From Chloroflexota bacterium (GTDB lineage Bacteria > Chloroflexota > Anaerolineae > Aggregatilineales > Phototrophicaceae), in assembly GCA_028875185.1 (NCBI GenBank), contig JAPPFH010000080.1, positions 1 through 47,065 of the forward strand: a DNA stretch of 47,065 bases, given 5' to 3'. The notes beneath the pieces were generated by a model. The model did not search any database, had not been told where the DNA came from, and saw only the letters and a list, made by a program, of their open reading frames with translations. Made by a program: the position numbers and the translations under genes. Below, one piece after another: positions 25,498-33,560 of this stretch (position 1 is its first letter; each line of letters begins with the position of its first letter).

Positions 25498-26368
25498 AGC
25501 CAAGCTTACCGCCGAGCGCGGGCGCCCCACCGGTTTGTACCAGTTGGTGCTGCTGAAATTTGTCAGCAATCGGGTGGCGCTGTTTGGGCTGTGCTGCTTG
25601 CTGCTGATGCTGCTGGCGATCATGTTCGCGCCACAGGCGACGCCATACGATCCGCTGCAAAAGAATACGCCGGAGCGCAATCAACCACCGTCCCGGGAGC
25701 ATCCCTTCGGTACGGACAAGCTGGGACGCGATATATTGAGTCGGGTGCTCTATGGCGGGCGGGTATCGCTGCAGGTCGGCTTTTTGTCGGTTGGGCTGGC
25801 GGTCATCGTCAGCGCGCCGCTGGGATTGATCGCTGGTTTCTTCGGCGGGCTGGCGGATAATTCCATCATGCGGGTGATGGATTTGATATTGGCTTTTCCC
25901 GGTTTGATCCTGGCGATTTGGCTGGTGAGCCTGCTGGGGTCCAATATCAACAACGTCATTATTGCGATCGCTTTTTTCTCGCTGCCGACATTTTCGCGCT
26001 TGATCCGCGGCATAACGCTGTCGATCCGCGAGATGGAGTATGTGATGGCGGCGCGCGGCATGGGCGCCGGGTCGCTGCGCATTATGTTTTTCCACATTTT
26101 GCCCGGGGTGCTGGGTCCGCTGATCGTCTTGACGACCTTGGGAGTCTCGGGCGCGATCGTGGCGGGCGCGAGTTTGAGCTTCCTCGGTTTGGGCGTGCGC
26201 CCGCCGACGCCGGAGTGGGGCGCGATGCTGGCGGATGGGCGGAATTATCTGCGGACGCAGTGGTGGATCGCGGTCTTCCCCGGGATGACGATTACGCTGG
26301 TGGTGCTGATCTTGAATATCATCGGCGATGCGCTGCGCGATGCGCTCGATCCGAATGTGCGGGCTTAG
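25490..26368 (+). CDS. ABC transporter permease, DppC type
   Basis: This protein of 292 residues starts at ATG 25490, inside the last codons of the DppB-type gene; an upstream in-frame start at 25448 would give a longer overlap and is less likely. It has the N-terminal helix, the HPFGTDKLGRDILSRVLYGGR block that defines DppC-like permeases, and the EAA coupling loop EYVMAARGMGAGSLRIMFFHILPG. It ends in the typical DALRDALDPNVRA. No ATPase gene follows; 650 bp of repeats come next. Confidence 0.95.
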   Translation: MPEAKLTAERGRPTGLYQLVLLKFVSNRVALFGLCCLLLMLLAIMFAPQATPYDPLQKNTPERNQPPSREHPFGTDKLGRDILSRVLYGGRVSLQVGFLSVGLAVIVSAPLGLIAGFFGGLADNSIMRVMDLILAFPGLILAIWLVSLLGSNINNVIIAIAFFSLPTFSRLIRGITLSIREMEYVMAARGMGAGSLRIMFFHILPGVLGPLIVLTTLGVSGAIVAGASLSFLGLGVRPPTPEWGAMLADGRNYLRTQWWIAVFPGMTITLVVLILNIIGDALRDALDPNVRA

Positions 26369-26440
26369 CATTTGCCTCTCCAAAATCTTTATACATTGCG
26401 GGCAGCCAACCCCACCACCGGCCTCCTCCCCCGAGGAATC

Positions 26441-26613
26441 CTGAGGACAGGACAGGGTTGGTCTAATGGTACATAATGGACCCGCCTTAGACGCTAAAGG
26501 CATCTTTCCGGGCGAAAACTGTAGGGGCGACTCGGTGAGTCGCCCGAAAAAGCCCTAGAAATTGTAGAATTCGGGACGATATTTTGCTCGCTGAAAAACT
26601 GTCCTGTCGTCAG
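26441..26613. mobile_element. MITE-like element, complete, plus orientation
   Basis: The element is 173 bp with termini CTGAGGACAGGACAG and CTGTCCTGTCGTCAG and the same internal hairpin as the 8,532 copy (GGGCGACTC/GAGTCGCCC). Its right flank is TCCTTGTGG, the preferred target. It forms the left arm of a pair with the inverted copy at 26,727-26,889. Confidence 0.85.
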
Positions 26614-26726
26614 TCCTTGTGGGGTCGCGTAGACACTGACCCGCCGGGCAAGGGGCCGGGTCACGTAAACATAGACCTTCGGGGATGGGGGTTTGTCGCG
26701 CTATCAATGAAATTCACCACTCCCAG
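26614..26726. repeat. Spacer of older repeat modules between two MITE copies
   Basis: It is made of TCGCGTAGACACTGACCCGC, GGGGCCGGGTCACGTAAACA, a CCTTCGGGGATGGGG run and TTCACCACTCCC. All of these occur elsewhere in the window. There is no coding potential. Confidence 0.65.
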
Positions 26727-26889
26727 GACAGGTTAGCGGCGAGCGGAATTTCGTCGCAAATTTCGAGTTTTCGGGCGCTCCGTCGGGCGACCCAATGGGT
26801 CGCCCCTACAGTTTTCGCCAGGATAGATGCTTTCGACGTCTAACTTGGACCATAAATTTTCGATTAGACCAAACCTGTCCGGTCGTCAG
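26727..26889. mobile_element. MITE-like element, inverted copy
   Basis: This is the reverse orientation of the family. Its right end here, CTGTCCGGTCGTCAG, is intact; its left end (CAGGACAGGTTAGC) is worn. It contains GGGCGACCC/GGGTCGCCC and the block AGTTTTCGCCAGGATAGATG. The outer limits of this and the 26,441 copy are both bordered by CCGAGGAATC (26,431-26,440 and 26,890-26,899). Beyond it, 26,900-27,021 shows no feature. Together these repeats fill the gap 26,369-27,021. Confidence 0.8.
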
Positions 26890-27021
26890 CCGAGGAATCA
26901 GAGAGGGGAGTTTAACCTTGCGAACACTGTAATCACGCAGATTCTTGCCGACAGCGAGCCGCAAGGTATTTCCTATGGGCGGCGGATTCACCGCGCATGC
27001 GTCACCGCCTTGTCGCGCAGT

Positions 27022-28881
27022 TTAACCGTCGAGGGCGAGCAGATTGAACTGCTGGTAGAGTTCTTCGAGGCTTTCAAGGCGTTCGCGCGTTTTCTCCGGA
27101 TAGCGCAGTGAGAGGGCGCCGAGGATGGCGTCGAGCAGGGCGAAGAGCGCCACGGTATTGCTGTAGAGCCGCAGGCGGTATGGCACAATCAGGGCAAGGT
27201 CGGAGCGGGTGGCGGCCGGCGAAACATGACTGTCGGTGACTGTGAGCACGGCGGCGCCGCGTTGTCTGCCGACATCCATCGCCGTCAACGTCTCGCGCGT
27301 ATAGCGGGCGAAGCAGAGCGAAAGGATTAAATCGCCTTCTTTGAGCGGGGTCATCTGTGCCGCGATGGGGTCAATGCCCGGCGTTAGCACGGTGGTATCG
27401 GGGCGGATGTAACGCAGGACGATGCCGAAATTGAGCGCGAGTGGGAAAGAGGAGCCCAAGCCGATGATATAGACATGGCCCGCTTGATCGACCATATCGA
27501 CCGCTTGATCAAAGGTGTGCGTGGGCACGTGCTGTGGCAGATCGAGCAGGGTCTGCACTTCATCGCGCAGCACTGTGGTGAGCAGGTGCGCGTCCTCTTG
27601 ATCGGCGGCTGAGAGCTCTTCCAGCAGCTGCTGTGAACCGATATGCATGCGCTGGGCGATCTTCGCTTGATTGAGGAATTGACCGCGCAGACCGGATTGC
27701 AGCTCGGGGAAGCCTTCAAAGCCGAGCGCCTGCGCCGTGCGCACCACCGTCGACGGGTTGACGCCGACGTCTGCGGCGATTTCGGTGATGGTCAGGTGGA
27801 TGACGCCGATGCCGCCTTCCAGCAGAAAGCGCGAGACCTTGCGCTGGCTAGGAGAGAGCGAATCGTGGTGGCGGCGCATCCAGCGGATGATGTCGCCTTG
27901 TGGTTTCGGTGCGCTCATCTTGTCACGTCCATAGGTTGTGCTGAGGTATTTCAAGCCGGAATCGGGGAGCAGGATGGCGATTCGCCCGCCGCGATGGGGA
28001 CCTCGCAATAGCTGCGCGGCGGCAGCCAGGTTGGCGCCTGAAGAGTAACCGGCGAAGAGCCCTTCTTCGCTTGCCAGGCGGCGCGTCATTTCCGCGGCCT
28101 CCTCATCGCTCACTTGCAGGCAGCCATCAATCAGCGCGCGATCGACCAAAGCCAAGTCGCGCATGGCGTAGCCGCCGCCCTGGATTTTGTGGTTGGGGCG
28201 CGAGACGGTCTCGCCGGCGTAAACGGCTGCTCCGGTTGGCTCGACGATGTAACATTGTATTGCCGGGTCGCGCTCTTTGAAGTAGCGGGCGCAACCAGCG
28301 AATGAGCCGCCGCTGCCGATGTAATCGCAGAAGGCGTCGATGCCGCCCGATTGCGTCAGCATCTCCGGCGCGGTGTGATGGTAATGGGCGCGCGCGTTGC
28401 CCGCTAGCTGGAATTGGTCGGCGCGGAAGGCGCGGCGCTCGCGGACGATCTCTTGCGCCTTAGCTTCGACCCGCGCGAGGTCAGCGCCGGAGACTTGCCC
28501 CGGCGTCGATTCGGGGCATTGATCGACGAGCGCGACCTCAGCGCCGAGCGCCGCCATCATGCGGGCGCGCTCGATTGAGTTGCCGCGCGACATCACGGCG
28601 ACGAATCGGTAGCCCTTGGCAGCGCAGACGATGGCCAATCCGGTTCCGGTATTGCCGCTGGTGAGTTCGACAACGGTATCGCCCGTTTTGAGCGCGCCAT
28701 CGGCTTCGGCTTCTTCGATCAATTGCCGGGCGATGCGGTCTTTCTTGGAATAGCCGGGGTTGAGGAATTCGAGCTTGGCGAATACGCGTCCCTCGAGGCC
28801 GCCGGTGACGCGCGACAGCTCGACCATGGGCGTGTTGCCGATGGCATCAAGGACGGAGGGATAAATTGCGTCATGCGGCAA
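27022..28881 (-). CDS. Fusion of cysteine-synthase-type PLP enzyme and RpiR-family regulator (SIS domain)
   Basis: This single open frame of 619 residues starts at TTG 28881 (AGGAG seven bases upstream). Residues 1-321 form a complete fold-type-II PLP enzyme of the cysteine synthase/cystathionine beta-synthase group: IGNTPMVELSRV, PLP lysine K47 in NPGYSKKDRIA, phosphate loop TSGNTGTGLA, GSGGSFAGC, and terminal PDSGLKYLST. Residues 322-619 form a complete RpiR-type regulator: an HTH near 335-395 (SPSQRKVSRFLLE ... VNPSTVVRTAQALGFEGFPELQ) and a sugar-phosphate-binding SIS domain near 445-590 (YIIGLGSSFPLALNFG). There is no linker. An ATG at 27918, at the join, would start a normal 298-residue RpiR protein, so a fused operon pair, or a one-base error, must be considered. 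It is divergent from the GNAT gene. Confidence 0.85.
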   Translation of the reverse strand: MPHDAIYPSVLDAIGNTPMVELSRVTGGLEGRVFAKLEFLNPGYSKKDRIARQLIEEAEADGALKTGDTVVELTSGNTGTGLAIVCAAKGYRFVAVMSRGNSIERARMMAALGAEVALVDQCPESTPGQVSGADLARVEAKAQEIVRERRAFRADQFQLAGNARAHYHHTAPEMLTQSGGIDAFCDYIGSGGSFAGCARYFKERDPAIQCYIVEPTGAAVYAGETVSRPNHKIQGGGYAMRDLALVDRALIDGCLQVSDEEAAEMTRRLASEEGLFAGYSSGANLAAAAQLLRGPHRGGRIAILLPDSGLKYLSTTYGRDKMSAPKPQGDIIRWMRRHHDSLSPSQRKVSRFLLEGGIGVIHLTITEIAADVGVNPSTVVRTAQALGFEGFPELQSGLRGQFLNQAKIAQRMHIGSQQLLEELSAADQEDAHLLTTVLRDEVQTLLDLPQHVPTHTFDQAVDMVDQAGHVYIIGLGSSFPLALNFGIVLRYIRPDTTVLTPGIDPIAAQMTPLKEGDLILSLCFARYTRETLTAMDVGRQRGAAVLTVTDSHVSPAATRSDLALIVPYRLRLYSNTVALFALLDAILGALSLRYPEKTRERLESLEELYQQFNLLALDG

Positions 28882-29027
28882 GTTACAGCTCCTGGCGCGC
28901 GACCTGATAGGGAGCCGCTGCGGATTCTCGGCGGCTGGTGATTGTAACATGTTGCGCCTGCGCTTTGCCATTTGCCGCGGCGCTTGCTATGATTGCAGGC
29001 ATTTGTCGACGCAGGCGCGACCATTGC

Positions 29028-29867
29028 ATGAGCGAGCAAATCTCCATTCGCGAATTGACAACGATGGCTGACCTCAACGCGACTGTGGATTTGCAGCGCG
29101 CTGTCTGGGGCATGCACGATGCTGAGGCGGCTTCGCCCCATACGCTGCGGGCGATCGTCCATAGCGGCGGCGCTGTTTTTGGGGCGGTGTTTGGAGATCG
29201 CCTGGTCGGCTTTTGCTTCGGCTTCGCAGCGCCGCGAGATGGCGAGCTCTGGCTTTGGTCGCACATGGCGGCGGTGCATCCGGATTTCCAGGGGCGGGGC
29301 GTAGGATTTCGGCTGAAGCAGGCGCAGCGAGCCTGGGCGCTAAATCAGGGTTTTCGCTGGATGGCTTGGACCTTTGACCCGATGCAAGCGGGCAACGCCA
29401 ACTTTAATTTCAATCGGCTGGGCATTACGGCGCGGCGCTATTCCGCCGACCATTATGGCGAAATGCAGGATGGCCTCAACGCGGGCTTGGCGAGCGACCG
29501 CCTGGAGGCGCAGTGGCGGTTGGATGCGCCCAAAGTGATTGCGATGGCGGCGGGCCGCTATCAAACGAGCGTGGCTGACGCGCCAGATTCACTTACCATG
29601 TTGGTTAAAGATAAGCGAGGAACCTTGGAGTACCGCCCGCCCCCTGGCCGCGGCGAGCGCTGGTGTGTGGCGCGTAGACACAGCCACTTCGGCGTTGAGA
29701 TACCCAAGGATGTCGCCGACCTGAAGCGAAACGATGTTCATCGGGCGAGGCAGTGGCAGCAGTATGTACGCGCGGCTATGACCGAGCTTCTGGCGGATGG
29801 CTACGTCGTTAGCGGCTTCTGCCGCCAAGGCGACGCCGCTTGGTATATTCTCGGTCGCGATGGTTAG
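29028..29867 (+). CDS. GNAT-superfamily acetyltransferase (COG3375-like)
   Basis: This 279-residue protein starts at ATG 29028 after a weak ribosome site. The N-terminal half is a GNAT domain: ISIRELTTMADLNATVDLQRAVWG, and the acetyl-CoA loop HPDFQGRGVGFRLKQAQR (Q/RxxGxG/A motif) near residues 84-101. The C-terminal half (WMAWTFDPMQAGNANFNFNRLG, then VEIPKDVADLK) is characteristic of a poorly studied family of predicted acetyltransferases. The acceptor is unknown. Between WCV and VEIPKD an extra short segment (ARRHSHFG) is encoded by bases that match the GCGTAGACACAGCC-type dispersed repeat. Its stop codon overlaps the stop of the convergent PrpD gene (TTAG at 29,864-29,867). Confidence 0.88.
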   Translation: MSEQISIRELTTMADLNATVDLQRAVWGMHDAEAASPHTLRAIVHSGGAVFGAVFGDRLVGFCFGFAAPRDGELWLWSHMAAVHPDFQGRGVGFRLKQAQRAWALNQGFRWMAWTFDPMQAGNANFNFNRLGITARRYSADHYGEMQDGLNAGLASDRLEAQWRLDAPKVIAMAAGRYQTSVADAPDSLTMLVKDKRGTLEYRPPPGRGERWCVARRHSHFGVEIPKDVADLKRNDVHRARQWQQYVRAAMTELLADGYVVSGFCRQGDAAWYILGRDG

Positions 29868-31237
29868 ACGGTCATGAGTTCGGCGGCGGCGCAGAGTTGG
29901 ATCAAGCCGCCGATAGGGTCGAGAGATTCCAGATTGTTGCAAAGACGATAGATTTCATCCGCGCGTTCCTGCGGGAAGAGGTCGCGGGTGAGCATATGGA
30001 ATTTCTCGCGCATTTCGCCGTCGGTCATACGGAACTCCGGCTCGCCCTTCATATTGGGAATGTAACTTTCGCGCATTGTCCCGTCCGCCAGGTTGACTTG
30101 CAGGCGGCAGCCATTCAATTCGGGATAGCGCGCTTCGATTTCGCTATCGACTTGTACATCAATTAGATTGCGCAGGCGGCGCACATCGCTATCGTCCCAA
30201 TGGGCGAAGTCGTGGCGCCAGGCGGCGCCTTGCTTGAGGGCGACGGCGGTCGAGACGCGGATGCTCAAGCCGGCGACCTCGCGCGAAGCCGGGTTGGGAT
30301 CAACGCGGAAGATAGGACGCGTGGCATAGCCATAGGTCGCCAGACGGATGGATTCAATCTCGTTGATATCGAGGCGCCCATCCGCTTGGATGGCTTGCAC
30401 GGCGTCGATGGCTTGATGCGTGTGCCGGCACCCGCCATGCGGCTTGAAGCCAGTGCCGAGGATGGCGAAGTCCTCACCGAGGTCGTCGAAGGTAGCGGGA
30501 TCGAAGCCGTCGCCGAAGGCGCTGAAAAAGCCGTATTCGCCATCAAGGGCGCCGCGCGGACCGTCAAAGCCGGCTTCCGCCAGGCGCAAGGCAAAGACAG
30601 CATTGCGGGAGGCGAAGCCCGCGATCAGGTCCTTGGTATCGCAGGGGCCGCCTTCATAGACGTATTGCTCGGTGCCGGATGCCAGATCGGCGGCGAGGGA
30701 GACGGTATTGATCATGTCCTGGCGGCCGAAGCGGGCGCAGCGAGCGGCGGCGAGAGCGGCGGATATGGCGCCAAGCGTGCCTTTGAGATCGAGGCCGCGG
30801 GCGCGCTGCATTGGGCGAACCTGGCGGCCCACGCGAACGACAAAGTCGTAGGCGGCGACAACAGCCGCGAGCAAGTCTTCGCCGGATGCGCCATAAGCCT
30901 CGCCGACGGCGAGCGCGACCGGTACGACCTGCGAGGCGATGTGGCCCGCGGAACGATGCGAGTCGTCCATGCCCAGGATCTTGACCATGACCCCGTTGGC
31001 GAAGGCGGCGCCTTCCAAGGATGCGCGCTCGCCGCTTCCAAGGAGAGTCGCTTCGTCGCCGGGCATCATAGCGGTGGCATAGCGCACGGCTTTGGCGCCC
31101 AAATCGCTTTGGAAGCCTCCCAAGCCCGTGCCAATCGAGTCGAGGACGATCGTCTTCGCCAGGTCAAGCGCTTCATCGGGGATATCCTCTAAGTGGAGGT
31201 CGAGCGTGTAATCGGTGATTTGTTCGAGCAGGGTCAT
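29864..31237 (-). CDS. MmgE/PrpD-family protein, copy 1
   Basis: This protein has 457 residues with AAGGAG nine to ten bases before ATG 31237. Family blocks are KTIVLDSIGTGLGG near 30, GMDDSHRSAGHIASQVVPVALAVGEAYGASG near 88-118, and FKPHGGCRHTHQAIDA near 285. The family includes 2-methylcitrate dehydratase, cis-aconitate decarboxylase and many enzymes of unknown substrate, so a dehydration or decarboxylation of a small carboxylic acid is the best guess. It is the last gene of the long minus-strand cluster. A second copy (37,485-38,867) lies in the same cluster and shares the GMDDSHR and FKPHAGCRH blocks. Confidence 0.93.
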   Translation of the reverse strand: MTLLEQITDYTLDLHLEDIPDEALDLAKTIVLDSIGTGLGGFQSDLGAKAVRYATAMMPGDEATLLGSGERASLEGAAFANGVMVKILGMDDSHRSAGHIASQVVPVALAVGEAYGASGEDLLAAVVAAYDFVVRVGRQVRPMQRARGLDLKGTLGAISAALAAARCARFGRQDMINTVSLAADLASGTEQYVYEGGPCDTKDLIAGFASRNAVFALRLAEAGFDGPRGALDGEYGFFSAFGDGFDPATFDDLGEDFAILGTGFKPHGGCRHTHQAIDAVQAIQADGRLDINEIESIRLATYGYATRPIFRVDPNPASREVAGLSIRVSTAVALKQGAAWRHDFAHWDDSDVRRLRNLIDVQVDSEIEARYPELNGCRLQVNLADGTMRESYIPNMKGEPEFRMTDGEMREKFHMLTRDLFPQERADEIYRLCNNLESLDPIGGLIQLCAAAELMTV

Positions 31238-31255
31238 ACCTTTTCTCCTTTTGCG

Positions 31256-31331
31256 CCGGGCGACTCTCAGCCGCGCGCAGGTCGCGTAGGTCGCGTAGAC
31301 ACTGACCGCCGACACCGCCGGTCAGCCGCCC
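31256..31331. repeat. TCGCGTAGACACTGACCGCC repeat cluster
   Basis: GGTCGCGTAGGTCGCGTAGA (an internal duplication of GGTCGCGTAG), CACTGACCGCCGACACCGCC and GCCGCCCCTAC lie between the DegT and PrpD genes. These are the modules also seen at 4,190, 13,300 and 42,490. Confidence 0.6.
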
Positions 31332-32516
31332 CTACATATCGGTTAGCAGGCTCGTAATTGTATCAATCATAAAGTTTACCTCATCCGTGGTCAGTTCGGG
31401 TGTGACTGGCAGATTGACATATCGGCGCGCGAGCATATCGGTCATTGGCAGTTTGTCAGCGCCACGCAGCCCGCTTGCGTAAACCGAGTAACGGTGGATG
31501 GGCGGGGCGTAATGGATGACGGCTTCTATGCCGGCATCGCGCAGCGCCTTGTGCAGCGCCTGTTGGCAGTCAACAGTAATGGCGTATGAGCGGAATGTAG
31601 GCGCGGATTCGGGGCGGAAACGCGGCCTGCGGGCTGGCGTATCAGCCAAGCCCGCTTCCAGTGCCTGGCCGATGGCTTGGCGTTTCGCCGTCCACGCGCT
31701 CAGGTGGGGCAGCTTATGCAGGACGAGCGCCGCTTGCAAGCCATCAAGCGGGACGTTGTAGCCTTCGGCGATATAGTCTTGATAGCCATCTGGCATGTCA
31801 CCGGTGGGGTGACGCGCAGGGTCGCCTGGAGACTGACCCGCCGACGCCGCCACGTCAGCGTGACCGTAACTGGCGAGCAGGCGCAGCTTGTCATAAATGA
31901 CGTCGTCATCAGTGACGACCATGGCGCCATTGCCAGCGCTGCCGAGCGGTTTGAAGGGCGCGAAGCTGAACATCGTGACATCGGCGAAGGCGCCGACGGA
32001 AAAGCCGTGATCCTGGGCGCCGGTTGCAAGCGCCGCGTCCTCGACGATTTTCAGTCCATGCCGATCGGCGAGGGGGCGCAGTGCCTTGACGTTCGCCGGG
32101 TGACCATGCAGATCGACCGGGAGGATGGCGCGGGTGCGGGGGGTTATCAACGATTTGACAAAGGCGGGATCGATAGTGTAGTCGCTTTCAAGCACATCGC
32201 AAAGCACCGGTGTGGCGCCGCATTGGCTGATGGCGCCGGTGGTGGATATATCGGAGTTGGCGACGCTGATCACTTCGTCGCCCGGGCCAATATCACAAGC
32301 GCGCAGAGCGAGGAAGAGACCGATAGTGCCAGAATGGACGGCGACGGCGTGGCGCGCGTTTACTTCAGCGGCGAAGGCGGATTCCAGCTTGGCGCGTATC
32401 TCGTAACTTGCGCGATAGTCGCCAAATAATAGTGGCTCGAGCGCGCCGATAATTTCGTCGCGCATTTGCCGATGGGTCTCGTTCACGCGCGAGCGCGGGA
32501 TGCGGAAAACCCCCAC
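31332..32516 (-). CDS. DegT/DnrJ/EryC1-family PLP aminotransferase
   Basis: This protein of 394 residues has the DegT sugar-aminotransferase fold: VHSGTIGLFLALRACDIGPGDEVI near 60-85, LPVDLHGHPANVKAL, VEDAALATGA, and the PLP lysine in FSFAPFKPLGSAGNGAMV. C-terminal YNVPLDGLQAALVLHKL and HYAPPIHRY complete the family pattern. Members aminate keto-sugars or related ketones; the substrate here is unknown. The start is uncertain: GTG 32516 has GGAGGG seven bases upstream, supplied by a dispersed repeat; ATG 32534 and GTG 32558 lie inside that repeat. Residues near the middle (AASAGQSPGDPARHPTG) look like an insertion encoded by another repeat. It follows the importer genes by 111 bp. Confidence 0.85.
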   Translation of the reverse strand: MGVFRIPRSRVNETHRQMRDEIIGALEPLLFGDYRASYEIRAKLESAFAAEVNARHAVAVHSGTIGLFLALRACDIGPGDEVISVANSDISTTGAISQCGATPVLCDVLESDYTIDPAFVKSLITPRTRAILPVDLHGHPANVKALRPLADRHGLKIVEDAALATGAQDHGFSVGAFADVTMFSFAPFKPLGSAGNGAMVVTDDDVIYDKLRLLASYGHADVAASAGQSPGDPARHPTGDMPDGYQDYIAEGYNVPLDGLQAALVLHKLPHLSAWTAKRQAIGQALEAGLADTPARRPRFRPESAPTFRSYAITVDCQQALHKALRDAGIEAVIHYAPPIHRYSVYASGLRGADKLPMTDMLARRYVNLPVTPELTTDEVNFMIDTITSLLTDM

Positions 32517-32552
32517 CCTAAATCCCTCCCCCATAGAGAGGGAGGGACTTTG
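32510..32552. repeat. CCCACCCTAAATCCCTCCC hairpin repeat overlapping a gene start
   Basis: This is the same hairpin as at 24,431 and 34,491. Read on the minus strand it gives GGGGGAGGGATTTAGGGTG, a Shine-Dalgarno followed by the GTG at 32,516. Confidence 0.75.
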
Positions 32553-32627
32553 TGCCACACGCGCAGTATTGCTGACGTGGCGCTGTCCTGCCCTGCAGTT
32601 TCAAATTTGCTGCGGAGTTCAACGGGT

Positions 32628-33557
32628 TCATGCGCGGCCGCGGACGTTGGGGTCAAGGAAGTCTCGCAGCCAATCGCCAAGGAAGACGACGCCGAGCACG
32701 GTGATGGTGATGGCGATGCCGGGGTAGAGCGTCATCCACCAGGCGCTGTTAATGTATTGGCGGCCATCGGAGAGCATCAAGCCCCAGGTCACGGTGGGCG
32801 GCTTGACGCCCAATCCAAGAAAGCTTAGTGAAGACTCTGCCAGGATGGTCACACCGACTTGTACCGCCGCCAGCACGATGGCGGAGGCGACGACATTGGG
32901 CAAAATGTGCAGGAACATGACTTTTAGGCGGCTCTGCCCGAGGGCGTAGGCGGCCATGACATAATCCATTTCACGCACTTTGAGCACCTCGCCGCGGATG
33001 ACGCGGGCGTAAGTGATCCAGCCGGTGAATCCGAGGATGAGAATCAAAGTGGATAAGCCAGCGCCGACGACGCCGGATATAGCGATGACCAGAATGATGA
33101 AGGGGATGGAGAGCAAGCCGTCGACAATGCGCATAAGAACGCTGTCGAGGATGCCGCCAATGAAGCCGCTGATGAGACCGTAGATGACGCCGATAGTACC
33201 TGATATGAGGACGGACACGACGCCGACGAGCACGGAAACACGGCTGCCGGCGATGATTCGGCTGAGGATATCGCGACCCAGTTGGTCGTTGCCGAGCGAA
33301 TAGACGTTGCCGCTTGGGTCAACAAAACCCGGTGGTTTGAAGCGGGAGCGGATATTCCGGTTCAAGGGATCGTGCGGCGAGACCAGGGGACCAAAAATAG
33401 CTAATAGCACGACGACGGAGACGATCAGGCTGCCAGCGACGCCGACCGGACTCTTAAACAGGATGGACAGAACTTGCAGCGGCGCGCTGCGGCGTGGCGG
33501 CATAGCGGCAATGGCGAAATTATTGGCTTGCTGATCGCGCGGCTTGTCAACGGTCAT
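32628..33557 (-). CDS. ABC transporter permease, DppC type (second importer)
   Basis: This 309-residue inner-membrane protein starts three bases after the upstream DppB stop codon (33,561). It has a cytoplasmic N-terminal tail, a first helix (GVAGSLIVSVVVLLAIFGPLV), the SLGNDQLGRDILSRIIAGSR block and the EAA loop DYVMAAYALGQSRLKVMFLHILPN, and ends LRDFLDPNVRGRA. It forms the transmembrane channel with the DppB-type partner. It is not a close copy of the 25,490 gene (different tail, loop and helix residues), so the two importers probably serve different ligands. Confidence 0.95.
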   Translation of the reverse strand: MTVDKPRDQQANNFAIAAMPPRRSAPLQVLSILFKSPVGVAGSLIVSVVVLLAIFGPLVSPHDPLNRNIRSRFKPPGFVDPSGNVYSLGNDQLGRDILSRIIAGSRVSVLVGVVSVLISGTIGVIYGLISGFIGGILDSVLMRIVDGLLSIPFIILVIAISGVVGAGLSTLILILGFTGWITYARVIRGEVLKVREMDYVMAAYALGQSRLKVMFLHILPNVVASAIVLAAVQVGVTILAESSLSFLGLGVKPPTVTWGLMLSDGRQYINSAWWMTLYPGIAITITVLGVVFLGDWLRDFLDPNVRGRA

Positions 33558-33560
33558 GGT

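Noticed and set aside
30200-31192. Plus-strand open frame of 330 codons
   Set aside because: It lies entirely antisense to the well-supported PrpD gene and its translation has Gly/Ala/Asp-rich shadow character.
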